Source: an uncultured Eubacteriales bacterium (GTDB lineage: Bacteria; Bacillota; Clostridia; Peptostreptococcales; Anaerovoracaceae). From it: 17,061 bases of DNA. The position numbers and the translations under genes were made by a program. Shown here piece after piece: positions 1-7,190 of this stretch. The first letter of the stretch is position 1; the number at the start of each line of letters is the position of its first letter. The notes beneath the pieces were generated by a model. It did no database searches. It was not told the origin of the DNA and saw only the letters and a program-made list of their open reading frames with translations. Where the stretch lies: assembly GCA_905206455.1 (NCBI GenBank), contig CAJLHL010000049.1:1-17061 (forward strand). Direction: 5' to 3'.

Positions 1-155
1 ACAATGAGGAGAATCTGCCCTCCGTTCTCTTCCGCCAGGCGGGCCGCCGCAAGAGCTGACGCTCCTCCTGTCATCCCGGAAACATTGACGATTCCGCCGT
101 TTTCACGGGTATTTCTAAGGCTTTCGATGAGACCAGACATCCCTGAAGCATTCAT
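1..155 (-). CDS. mfd: Mfd transcription-repair coupling factor, N-terminal fragment
   Basis: Only the first 51 codons are inside the window; the rest lies beyond position 1. The start ATG overlaps the TGA stop of pth (ATGA, four bases). A GGAGG in the end of pth sits seven bases upstream, so translation is probably coupled. The visible peptide has a short helix followed by a glycine- and alanine-rich stretch with the pattern V-x-G-M-T-G-G-A-S-A-L-A-A-A, then a hydrophobic strand. This matches the start of Mfd, where the UvrB-homology domain begins with a degenerate nucleotide-binding loop. Mfd removes stalled RNA polymerase from damaged DNA and recruits UvrA. The pth-mfd order is standard in Firmicutes and is as important to the call as the short sequence. 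The fragment is too short to show any helicase motif. Confidence 0.75.
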   Translation of the reverse strand, partial: MNASGMSGLIESLRNTRENGGIVNVSGMTGGASALAAARLAEENGGQILLI

Positions 156-889
156 AAACTCTCCTCCGCATGATTCTCCGCTGTCTTTTTCTGCGCCGGA
201 CATTCCGCCTCCTGTCTCTGCGCTGCGGATAAGCGATTCGCCGCGTCCTCTTCTGCAGATCTTCTGTCCGGATCCCTTATCTCAGCGGATTCGCGTTCCG
301 GCTTTTTTTCCTGGGCGGATTTTTTCTTCGCTTTGGTATTATATTCTCCCATAGCGATGTCTATACCTTTCTCCACTGTGCAGATCACTGCGTCTGCCGC
401 CCTGAGAATGCTGTCTTCCACGGTTTTGCGGTCTTCTTTTCGAAATCCGCTGATCACATAATCGGCCAGATCGCCTTTACGTTCTCCGCCGATCCCGATG
501 CGCACCCGTGGAAAATCCTCGGATACGATCTGGTAAATAATCGACTTCATGCCATTGTGCGTGCCGGCGCTGCCCTTTTTGCGGATTCTCAGAGATCCCA
601 TAGGAAGATCGATATCATCGTAGATGACGACCAGTCTCTCGGGGTCTGCTTTATAGAACGAGAGAATCTCGCGGATACTCTCACCGCTGAGATTCATATA
701 TGTCTGCGGCTTGACGAGAATCACTTTTTCCCCGCTGATAAAGCCCTCTCCCGTCAGCGCTTTATGTTTGATTTTACTGACTCGGATGCCCAGCTTTTCC
801 GCCAGAACATCGATGGTGAGAAATCCCACGTTATGCTTTGTATTTTCATACTGCTTTCCCGGATTTCCGAGACCTGCGATAATATACAA
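152..889 (-). CDS. pth: Peptidyl-tRNA hydrolase with charged C-terminal extension
   Basis: Hydrolyses peptidyl-tRNA released by stalled ribosomes so that the tRNA can be reused; cytosolic. A TTG start at 887-889 is chosen because AAAGGAGG lies seven bases upstream and the protein then begins with the family's usual L-Y-I-I-A-G-L-G-N-P-G. An in-frame ATG 18 codons further up would put the ribosome site inside the gene. Family signatures follow: N-T-K-H-N-V-G-F with catalytic His19, K-P-Q-T-Y-M-N-L-S-G at 60-69, Y-D-D-I-D with Asp92, and G-S-A-G-T-H-N-G-M-K around 107-115, where Thr replaces the usual Gly. The catalytic core ends near residue 184. The protein is 245 residues, against about 185-195 for the family, because of a roughly 60-residue tail rich in Lys, Glu, Arg and Ala. 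No clear promoter is visible; a weak TAAAAT-type -10 lies near 921-926. It overlaps mfd by four bases. Confidence 0.96.
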   Translation of the reverse strand: MYIIAGLGNPGKQYENTKHNVGFLTIDVLAEKLGIRVSKIKHKALTGEGFISGEKVILVKPQTYMNLSGESIREILSFYKADPERLVVIYDDIDLPMGSLRIRKKGSAGTHNGMKSIIYQIVSEDFPRVRIGIGGERKGDLADYVISGFRKEDRKTVEDSILRAADAVICTVEKGIDIAMGEYNTKAKKKSAQEKKPERESAEIRDPDRRSAEEDAANRLSAAQRQEAECPAQKKTAENHAEESL

Positions 890-981
890 CGGCCTTCCTC
901 CTTTCGAAATACGATACCCGATTTTACAGTAAAAATCGTTCATTTGCGATTCATTTTTTTATTTGTCTCTCCGGACGTTTT

Positions 982-1054
982 GCTTTTCGCCTCCGCCTGA
1001 GCTGCGGACGGCGTCAGGAAAGTCTCTGTCCACAGTCTCAGGGCGGCGAAAAGC
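982..1054. repeat. Large inverted repeat between prs and pth
   Basis: Two perfect 10-base arms, GCTTTTCGCC at 982-991 and GGCGAAAAGC at 1045-1054, enclose a second pair, CCTGAG at 996-1001 and CTCAGG at 1037-1042. Together they form a 16-bp stem with a small internal loop and a 35-base apical loop. It lies downstream of the prs terminator and upstream of pth. Neither strand has a convincing T-run after it, so it does not look like a simple terminator. It could be a structured part of the pth leader, a small RNA, or a dispersed hairpin element. No second copy was noticed in this window. Confidence 0.5.
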
Positions 1055-1089
1055 CCCGCGCACCGATCACGCGGAACCGGCCTTCCCTA

Positions 1090-1145
1090 AAAACAAATTT
1101 CCCCCGCCTGTCCGAAAGAATCAAAATTCATTGGAACAGCGGGGG
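1090..1145 (-). terminator. Rho-independent terminator after prs
   Basis: On the minus strand CCCCCGC (1145-1139) pairs with GCGGGGG (1107-1101). The stem continues, after a one-base bulge, with about five more pairs. The loop is about 19 bases, and AAATTTGTTTTT follows. It begins about two dozen bases past the prs stop codon. The loop is longer than ideal and the T-run is interrupted, so termination may be incomplete and allow some read-through to pth. Confidence 0.7.
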
Positions 1146-1168
1146 ATAAATACTCTTACGCGATAAAT

Positions 1169-2134
1169 CTAATCGAAGAGATTGCTGACGGATTCGTTAT
1201 TGAATACACGCATCATCGTCTCGGCAAACAGCGGCGCTACGGAGAGAAGCTTCATCTTCTCGATTCTCTTTTCCGGCGGAATCGGAATCGTATTCAGCAG
1301 AACCATCTGCTTGATCTCGGAATCCTGGATTCTCTGAATTGCAGGGCCGGACAGCACCGGATGCGTAGCGCAGGCATAGACTTCCCTGGCGCCCAGCTGC
1401 TTGATGGCATTGGCCGCATTTGTAATCGTACCTGCCGTATCGATCATATCGTCGACGAGAATCGCGGTCTTTCCTTCGATATCGCCGATGATATTCATGA
1501 TTTCGGAGACATTCGGCTTCGGTCTTCTCTTATCTACGATAGCTACGGGACACTCCAAGATGCCGGAAAGAGATCTCACTCTCGACACACTTCCCAAATC
1601 CGGAGAAACCACGACTATTTCTTTATCAATCGTTCCATTTTTTATAAGTTCCTTAAAATATTTCGCGAGAATCGGCATACCCATCAGATGATCTACCGGA
1701 ATATCAAAGTACCCCTGAATCTGAGCCGCATGCAGATCCATCGTGATAACCCGGTCTACGCCTGCGACACTGAGAAGATCTGCCGTCAGCTTCGCTGTAA
1801 TAGGGTCTCTCGACTTCGCTTTTCGGTCCTGTCTGGCGTAGCCGTAATAAGGAATCACCGCATTGATTCTGGAAGCGGACGCTCTCTTCATCGCGTCCAC
1901 CATGATGAGGAGTTCCATGAGATTGTCATTTGTAGGATTGCAGGTAGACTGGATGATATAGACATCCTCGCCGCGGACACTTTCCCAGAGGCTCACGGAA
2001 ATCTCGCCGTCGCTGAATTTGCTTACCGTAGACTTGCCCAGCGGCTTGCCCATAATCGCGGCGATTTCCTCTGCCAGTTCCGGATTTGAATTGCCTGCAA
2101 AGATTTTATACTCGCTGAATACACCGTTCTTCAT
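1169..2134 (-). CDS. prs: Ribose-phosphate pyrophosphokinase (PRPP synthetase)
   Basis: Transfers pyrophosphate from ATP to ribose-5-phosphate to make PRPP, the precursor for purines, pyrimidines, NAD, histidine and tryptophan. Class I family marks are clear: F-S-D-G-E-I and E-S-V-R-G-E-D-V near the start, the Mg-ATP region M-D-L-H-A-A-Q-I-Q-G-Y-F in the middle, and the PRPP loop V-D-D-M-I-D-T-A-G-T near residue 220. The length of 321 residues is typical (about 315-320). Two ATGs lie two codons apart. The inner one (2134) is preferred because GGAGG is nine bases upstream of it but only three from the outer one (2140). It follows glmU by about 40 bases with no terminator seen, so the two are probably co-transcribed. 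It ends in a terminator near 1090-1145. Confidence 0.97.
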   Translation of the reverse strand: MKNGVFSEYKIFAGNSNPELAEEIAAIMGKPLGKSTVSKFSDGEISVSLWESVRGEDVYIIQSTCNPTNDNLMELLIMVDAMKRASASRINAVIPYYGYARQDRKAKSRDPITAKLTADLLSVAGVDRVITMDLHAAQIQGYFDIPVDHLMGMPILAKYFKELIKNGTIDKEIVVVSPDLGSVSRVRSLSGILECPVAIVDKRRPKPNVSEIMNIIGDIEGKTAILVDDMIDTAGTITNAANAIKQLGAREVYACATHPVLSGPAIQRIQDSEIKQMVLLNTIPIPPEKRIEKMKLLSVAPLFAETMMRVFNNESVSNLFD

Positions 2135-2178
2135 TCTCATTATCCTCCGAATTTATTGAATTGAGTTAGTACGATCTT

Positions 2179-3573
2179 TTATTTCTTCACTGTCCGCTTT
2201 TTTCTGCTGAGGCCCTTTTTTTCAACCCAGCCTTCCTCGATGACCTCTCTGGCCCGTCCTACGCAGAGCGCGCCTTCCGGCACAGCGACGGTAACCGTAG
2301 TGCCCGCCGCGATATACGCGTCGTCTTCCACCTGCACCGGCGCCACGAGATTGGAATTGCTGCCGATAAAAGCCCGGTCTCCCACTTCAGTGCGGAATTT
2401 GTGAACTCCGTCATAATTAGCGAAAACCACGCCGCAGCCCACATTGACATCCCGGCCCACGTCCGCATCGCCGACATATGCGAGATGCGACGCTTTGGAT
2501 CCGTCGCCGAATACAGCGTTTTTTATCTCCACAAAATCGCCTACTTTGCATCCGTTTCCCACACGGCTTTTCGGCCTGAGATAAGCAAACGGTCCGATCT
2601 GAGTATCGGCTCCGACTTCACTCTCTTTAATAACCGATTTCAGGATATCGGTACGGTCGCCTATGGTACTGTCCTCGATGATCGTATCTCTGCCGATTAC
2701 ACAGCCGTTTCCGATGATCGTACGGCCTTTCAGTTCTGCGCCCGGCCATATCTCGGTATCATTTCCGATGACGACGTCCTCTTCTATATATACACTTTCC
2801 GGATCGACTATCGTTACGCCTGCAGTCATATGTCTTTCGGCGATGCGGCGCCTCATGACTCTCGACGCTTCCGAAAGCTGTATTCTGTTGTTGACCCCCA
2901 TGATTTCATCCGGGTTGTTCACCGCAAAAGCGCCTGCACCCGCGCCGCTTTCCACGGCCATGCCGATGAGATCGGTGATATAATATTCATTCTGCGCATT
3001 CTGATTGCTCAGTTTCGGCAGATTCTCCCGGAGAAAGGCCCCGTTGAAACAGTACATGCCGGCATTGACTTCTTTTACAGCCTTTTCCGTCTCGTCGGCG
3101 TCCTTCTGTTCTACGATTTTTTGCAGATTGCCGTCTTCTCCGCGGATGATTCTGCCGTAACCGAAAGGATTGTCGAAGATTGCGGTAAGAACGGTAACCG
3201 CATTATTACTGCCGCTGTGATACGCTGCGAACTCCGCCAGCGTCTCTGATGTAATCAGAGGAGTATCTCCGCAGAGCACAAATACATCTCCCTCGTCGGG
3301 AATCCGGTCTGCCGCCTGCATGACCGCATGACCTGTACCCAGCTGCTTCTCCTGAAGAGCAAACAGAATCTCCTCTTCCTTCAGGCCTTCCTTTACCTGT
3401 TCCGCACCATGACCTATCACAGCTATGATCGTTTCAGCACCCGCTTTTTTTGCCTGAGATATGACATGTGATACCATCGGTCTGCCGCACACCTCGTGAA
3501 GAACCTTCGGCAGTTCCGACTTCATGCGTGTTCCGGCGCCTGCCGCCAGAATCACGGCTGTTTTACAATTCAT
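2179..3573 (-). CDS. glmU: Bifunctional GlmU: glucosamine-1-P acetyltransferase / UDP-GlcNAc pyrophosphorylase
   Basis: Makes UDP-N-acetylglucosamine, the substrate of MurA, in two steps: acetylation of glucosamine-1-phosphate, then uridylyl transfer. The N-terminal Rossmann-type uridylyltransferase domain starts with the nucleotide loop L-A-A-G-A-G-T-R-M-K at residues 9-18, followed by L-P-K-V-L-H. L-G-T-G-H-A-V, C-G-D-T-P-L and the E-V-N-A-G-M-Y strand are also seen. From about residue 250 there are hexapeptide repeats of a left-handed beta helix, including R-P-K-S-R-V-G, V-E-I-K-N-A and H-L-A-Y-V-G-D, typical of the acetyltransferase half. The length of 464 residues is normal (about 455-460). 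AAAGGAG lies six bases before the ATG. It is the first gene of the minus-strand glmU-prs set. Confidence 0.98.
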   Translation of the reverse strand: MNCKTAVILAAGAGTRMKSELPKVLHEVCGRPMVSHVISQAKKAGAETIIAVIGHGAEQVKEGLKEEEILFALQEKQLGTGHAVMQAADRIPDEGDVFVLCGDTPLITSETLAEFAAYHSGSNNAVTVLTAIFDNPFGYGRIIRGEDGNLQKIVEQKDADETEKAVKEVNAGMYCFNGAFLRENLPKLSNQNAQNEYYITDLIGMAVESGAGAGAFAVNNPDEIMGVNNRIQLSEASRVMRRRIAERHMTAGVTIVDPESVYIEEDVVIGNDTEIWPGAELKGRTIIGNGCVIGRDTIIEDSTIGDRTDILKSVIKESEVGADTQIGPFAYLRPKSRVGNGCKVGDFVEIKNAVFGDGSKASHLAYVGDADVGRDVNVGCGVVFANYDGVHKFRTEVGDRAFIGSNSNLVAPVQVEDDAYIAAGTTVTVAVPEGALCVGRAREVIEEGWVEKKGLSRKKRTVKK

Positions 3574-3650
3574 AATCTACTCCTTTGCGAAAAATCTCCG
3601 GTGCAAAACGAACCGGACTTCCCGCCTGCTGCTTTTAACCATTCATTGAA

Positions 3651-3679
3651 ATTATATCACCATCATTCTGTCAAGGAAA
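3651..3679 (-). promoter_or_regulatory. Candidate extended -10 promoter for glmU
   Basis: Minus strand TGATATAAT (TATAAT at 3656-3651) is an extended -10 element about 78 bases upstream of the glmU start codon. The hexamer 17 bases upstream is TTTCCT, a poor -35. A TTGACA (3674-3669) is present but only 12 bases from the -10, too close for normal sigma-A use. The extended -10 is the main support. Confidence 0.5.
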
Positions 3680-3840
3680 GAAAAACCCCCCGTTTTTGTG
3701 TTTTTTTATCCGATCTCCTTCCATATTATCTGTTCCGATATCTAAAAACCCACTTTATCGTCCCCGTATACCGCATCTGCCGCAAAATGACATACAAAAT
3801 GCCCGCCTCTGCCCGCTCCTGTACTTTTTTAACTGCACTC

Positions 3841-3869
3841 TTGACTTTTTTCAGCTGCGACGGTATTAT
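3841..3869 (+). promoter_or_regulatory. Sigma-A promoter of the T-box leader and ABC operon
   Basis: TTGACT (3841-3846) and TATTAT (3864-3869) are separated by exactly 17 bases. The start site would fall near 3876, about 20 bases before the first paired region of the T-box leader. Spacing and match are good for a housekeeping promoter. Confidence 0.75.
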
Positions 3870-3892
3870 AAGACTTAATAAAGATAAAATCC

Positions 3893-4190
3893 GTAAAGAG
3901 CAGAAAGTAAGTAGCTCCAAAAACCGATGTTCAGCGAGCCGGCGGACGGTGAAAGGCCGGTACACACGATTTGGTGCGAATGGATTCTGTCAGGAGCGAG
4001 GGGAAAGGAGACCTTCCGAGTATCCGACGCCGTTTCTCTCACGTTACAGAGAGGTGATATCATCCCGTCCCGCGGTTTTGATCGCAGCGGCAGGATCGTA
4101 TCTGCAGAGATGGAAAAGAGTTTCTTTTCCGAATCAGGGTGGCACCGCGAATCTATCGTCCCTTTATGGATGGTAGTTTTTTTGTTTTTT
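3893..4190 (+). promoter_or_regulatory. T-box leader with tryptophan (UGG) specifier and terminator
   Basis: A tRNA-sensing leader. The conserved T-box AGGGTGGCACCGCG is at 4136-4149, with its antiterminator partner CGTCCCT at 4157-4163. The terminator is CTATCGTCC (4153-4161), a six-base loop and GGATGGTAG (4168-4176), nine pairs, followed by seven T and more T. Stem I is closed by GCTCC near 3913 and GGAGC near 3992, with the conserved apical region C-A-G-C-G-A-G-C-C-G-G near 3938. The specifier loop reads GAA-TGG-A (TGG at 3981-3983), the Trp codon. The tRNA-end pairing bulge is UGGC; its last base would pair with a G discriminator base, the one bacterial tRNA-Trp carries. Uncharged tRNA-Trp would therefore favour read-through into the downstream ABC importer. 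T-box identity is near certain; the Trp call is strong. Confidence 0.93.
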
Positions 4191-4286
4191 GACAGAAAAA
4201 ACGAACTCCCGGAGGACTGCGATCCCCCGGTGCTGTGCTGACATCGTCCGTTTGCGCCGACAGACCGGACTCGCCAGAATTCCATT

Positions 4287-4308
4287 CCGGTTCGGACAGC
4301 CGGACCGG
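4287..4308 (+). other. Stable hairpin in the leader, upstream of the importer start
   Basis: CCGGTTCGG and CCGGACCGG form nine pairs (one G-U) around the tetraloop ACAG. It lies about 20 bases before the AGGAGG of the first ABC gene and has no T-run, so it is not a terminator. It lies in the roughly 150 bases between the T-box terminator and the first gene, which otherwise show no recognisable gene. A role in mRNA stability or translation is possible but unproven. Confidence 0.45.
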
Positions 4309-4340
4309 CAGACAAAAAACATATTCAGGAGGAAATTATT

Positions 4341-5375
4341 ATGAAAATGAAAAAAGTATTTGCTTCGGTACTGACCGCAGTTCTTTCACTCACCGTTCTT
4401 TCAGGATGCGGCGGAGATCATTCCGCAGGTTCCGCCGACGGCGCCGTCTCCGGAGAAGGTTCCTATAAGATCGGAATTTCTCAGTTTGCGGAACACCCTT
4501 CTCTGGATAACTGCCGGAAAGGCTTTCTGGCCGGTCTGAAAGAAGAAGGTATCGCCGAAGGAAAAAATCTGGAAGTACTGTATGACAATGCGCAGTCCGA
4601 TACCTCTGTGCCTACTACCATCGCCAGCAGCTATATCTCCCAAAACGTGGACTTAATCTGCGCCATCGCTACACCGAGCGCCGCCGCGGCGTATAATGCC
4701 GCAAGAGACACCGGCATTCCGGTGGTCTACACCGCCATTTCCGATCCTGCGGAAGCCGGACTCGTCACAGAAGACGGAAAAAATGTCGGAAATATCACCG
4801 GTTCCTCGGATAAGCTTCCGGTAACCGAACAGCTGCAGATGATTCGCGACATACTTCCCGATGCAAAGAAAATCGGCATCATCTATACGACCAGCGAAGC
4901 GAACTCCATCAGTTCCATCGAAACATATAAAAAGGAAGCCGGTTCCTACGGATTTGAAATCGTGGACACAGGAATCAACACCATCGCCGATGTGGATCTG
5001 GCCGCGGCCGACCTGGTAGAAAAAGTGGACTGCATCTGCAATCTGACGGACAACACAGTAGTACAGGCACTCCAAAATGTCCTGGATAAAGCGAACGCAA
5101 AGAAAATTCCGGTCTTCGGCAGCGAGATCGAACAGGTTAAGAGCGGCTGCCTCGCCTCTGTAGGTATCGATTACTTCGAAGTGGGAAGACAGACCGGCAT
5201 TATGGCCGCAAAAATTCTCAAGGGAGAAGCGACAGCAGAGGATACGCCTTATATCCAGGCGACCAAATCCGATCTGTACATCAATACCGCCGCTGCGGAT
5301 AAAATCGGTCTGAAACTTGACGAAACCTACGTCGAAAAAGCAGCGGAAAAATTTGACACGATAACGGCAGAATAA
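4341..5375 (+). CDS. trpX: ABC importer substrate-binding lipoprotein, TrpX type
   Basis: A 344-residue exported solute-binding protein. The first 22 residues are a signal peptide (Lys-rich start, hydrophobic core) ending in the lipobox L-S-G-C, so Cys23 would be lipidated and anchor it to the outer face of the membrane. The rest has the two-lobed layout of the ABC_sub_bind (PF04392) family. K-I-G-I-S-Q-F near residue 42 opens the first lobe, A-T-P-S-A-A-A-A-Y and I-P-V-V-Y-T-A-I-S-D-P-A follow, and K-K-I-G-I-I-Y opens the second. GGAGG lies eight bases before the ATG. Members of this family under Trp T-boxes have been named TrpX. The upstream UGG T-box supports tryptophan as the ligand, which is inferred and not shown by the protein itself. 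It is the first gene of a three-gene importer operon. Confidence 0.9.
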   Translation: MKMKKVFASVLTAVLSLTVLSGCGGDHSAGSADGAVSGEGSYKIGISQFAEHPSLDNCRKGFLAGLKEEGIAEGKNLEVLYDNAQSDTSVPTTIASSYISQNVDLICAIATPSAAAAYNAARDTGIPVVYTAISDPAEAGLVTEDGKNVGNITGSSDKLPVTEQLQMIRDILPDAKKIGIIYTTSEANSISSIETYKKEAGSYGFEIVDTGINTIADVDLAAADLVEKVDCICNLTDNTVVQALQNVLDKANAKKIPVFGSEIEQVKSGCLASVGIDYFEVGRQTGIMAAKILKGEATAEDTPYIQATKSDLYINTAAADKIGLKLDETYVEKAAEKFDTITAE

Positions 5376-5412
5376 ACACAAACGATACAACATCTCATCC
5401 GGAGGCAACACG

Positions 5413-6303
5413 ATGACTCTCATTTTAAGTGTATTTGAACAGGGCATGATCTACGCTGTCATGGCTCTGGGCGTATATATCACATACAAAATACTCGATT
5501 TCCCGGATCTGACGGTGGATGGCAGCTTCCCTCTCGGAGCTGCCATCGGAGCCACGCTCATCGCCAGAGACGTCAATCCGGTTCTCGCCATCTTCGCGGC
5601 TTTTGCCGCAGGAATTATCGTCGGAATCTTCACAGGTGTGATACACGTGAAATTCAAAGTCCGCGATCTCCTCTCCGGCATCATCATGATGACTGCTCTC
5701 TATACGATCAACCTTCGTATCGCAGGCCGGGCAAACCTTCCGATCTACGACAAGACGACTATTTTCAGCAACGACTTGGTGGACGGTATCTTTCAGGGGC
5801 CGCTCGCTCCGTACAAAACGGTTATCATCATCTTCATCATCACTATGATCTCCAAATATGTGCTGGACTGGTATCTCAGTACAAAATCCGGCTATATGCT
5901 TCGGGCGGTGGGAGACAATGAGACCATCGTCACGTCTCAGGGCGTGGATAAGGGAAAAATCAAAATCATCGGTCTGGCCATCGCCAATGCCCTCGTCACC
6001 ATGAGCGGCTGCATCTACGCGCAGCAGCAGAGATTCTTCGACGCTTCCATGGGCACCGGTACCGTCGTCATCGGTCTGGCCAGCGTCATCATCGGCACCA
6101 GCCTCTTCAAAAAAGTCACGCTGCTGCGGGTCACTTCCAGCGTCGTTATCGGATCGATCATCTATAAGGCCTGCGTAGCCGTCGCAATCCGCTTGGGTAT
6201 GCCGTCCACAGACCTGAAGCTGATCACAGCCGTATTATTCCTGATCATTCTCATCGCCGGCATGGACAGAAAGGCAAAGGTGAAGACAAATGCTGGAGCT
6301 TAA
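5413..6303 (+). CDS. trpY: ABC importer permease, TrpY type
   Basis: A 296-residue integral membrane protein with about eight hydrophobic segments, of the BPD_transp_2 (PF02653) permease class related to LivH/LivM and RbsC. The cytoplasmic loop near residues 157-175 carries G-Y-M-L-R-A-V-G-D-N-E, the family's usual contact region for the ATPase. D-F-P-D-L-T-V-D-G-S-F-P-L-G near residues 29-42 is typical of permeases paired with PF04392 binding proteins. GGAGG lies seven bases before the ATG. It starts 37 bases after the binding-protein gene and overlaps the ATPase gene by 14 bases. With its neighbours it would form the channel of a tryptophan importer. Confidence 0.92.
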   Translation: MTLILSVFEQGMIYAVMALGVYITYKILDFPDLTVDGSFPLGAAIGATLIARDVNPVLAIFAAFAAGIIVGIFTGVIHVKFKVRDLLSGIIMMTALYTINLRIAGRANLPIYDKTTIFSNDLVDGIFQGPLAPYKTVIIIFIITMISKYVLDWYLSTKSGYMLRAVGDNETIVTSQGVDKGKIKIIGLAIANALVTMSGCIYAQQQRFFDASMGTGTVVIGLASVIIGTSLFKKVTLLRVTSSVVIGSIIYKACVAVAIRLGMPSTDLKLITAVLFLIILIAGMDRKAKVKTNAGA

Positions 6304-7063
6304 AAACATCCATAAAGTATACAACGCCGGTACCGTAAACGAGCAGGTTCTCTTTGAAAACTTCAGTCTTTCCGTCCCCGAAGGTGAATTTATCTCGGTA
6401 GTGGGAAGCAACGGATCCGGAAAGACATCCCTGCTGAATCTGATCTGCGGCAGCATCCGTGCGGACGGCGGGCAGATTCTCATCAACGGCACCGACATTT
6501 CAAAGCAGAAGGATTATGTCCGTCACAGACGAATCGGACGGGTCTATCAGGATCCGTCGAAAGGCACATGTCCCAGCATGAATATATTGGAAAATCTCTC
6601 CATAGCCGACAATAAGGGAAAATTTTACGGACTTTCCAGAGGAACAAATAAAGGAAGAGTGGAATACTATAAAGATATGCTGCGCGGCCTGAATCTCGGT
6701 CTCGAAGATAAATTCCACGTTCCCGTGGGATCGCTGTCCGGCGGACAGCGTCAGGCGCTGGCACTGATCATGGCTACCCTGCAGCCCATCGAATTCCTCA
6801 TCTTAGACGAACACACCGCGGCATTGGACCCGAAAACAGCGGAGATCATCATGGAGCTGACCGATCAGATCGTCCGGGAGAAAAAGGTGACCACGATTAT
6901 GGTCACGCACAACCTGCGATATGCCGTAGAGTACGGAAATCGGCTCTTGATGATGCATCAGGGTAGTGTTATATTGGATAAAGACAGTGAGGAAAAAAAC
7001 GCGATATCCGTGGATGATATCCTCGGCGTCTTTAACGAAATCAGTATAGAATGCGGCAATTAG
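6290..7063 (+). CDS. trpZ: ABC importer ATP-binding protein, TrpZ type
   Basis: Powers the importer by ATP hydrolysis on the inner face of the membrane. All ABC motifs are intact: Walker A G-S-N-G-S-G-K-T at residues 39-46, Q-loop Y-Q-D near 87, signature L-S-G-G-Q at 149-153, Walker B L-I-L-D-E with Asp173 and Glu174, and the switch His in V-T-H-N near 205. The length is 257 residues. An AAAGGTG lies just upstream, and the start lies inside the end of the permease gene, so translation is probably coupled. The stop codon overlaps the first base of the operon's terminator hairpin. Substrate is inferred from the T-box and partner genes. Confidence 0.94.
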   Translation: MLELKNIHKVYNAGTVNEQVLFENFSLSVPEGEFISVVGSNGSGKTSLLNLICGSIRADGGQILINGTDISKQKDYVRHRRIGRVYQDPSKGTCPSMNILENLSIADNKGKFYGLSRGTNKGRVEYYKDMLRGLNLGLEDKFHVPVGSLSGGQRQALALIMATLQPIEFLILDEHTAALDPKTAEIIMELTDQIVREKKVTTIMVTHNLRYAVEYGNRLLMMHQGSVILDKDSEEKNAISVDDILGVFNEISIECGN

Positions 7064-7086
7064 CGGATCTGCACATCCGCTTTTTT
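7063..7086 (+). terminator. Rho-independent terminator of the ABC operon
   Basis: GCGGAT (7063-7068), loop CTGCAC, ATCCGC (7075-7080), then TTTTTT. The first stem base is the last base of the ATPase TAG stop codon. Confidence 0.9.
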
Positions 7087-7190
7087 CGCTGTCCTGCGCT
7101 TTCCGCATCATCCCGGCGGCCGAGTGATCACATACCGGCCAGCTCTGCGAAAACAGGTGCGCTGCGCAGAATCGGAAGAGGTTACAGAAA

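Noticed and set aside
2401..3249. Long plus-strand open frame opposite glmU
   Set aside because: It is antisense to a full-length, well-conserved glmU and has no ribosome site; it is a by-product of codon bias.
3669..3674. TTGACA on the minus strand as the -35 of the glmU promoter
   Set aside because: It is only 12 bases from TATAAT, too short for sigma-A; the extended -10 is the better explanation.
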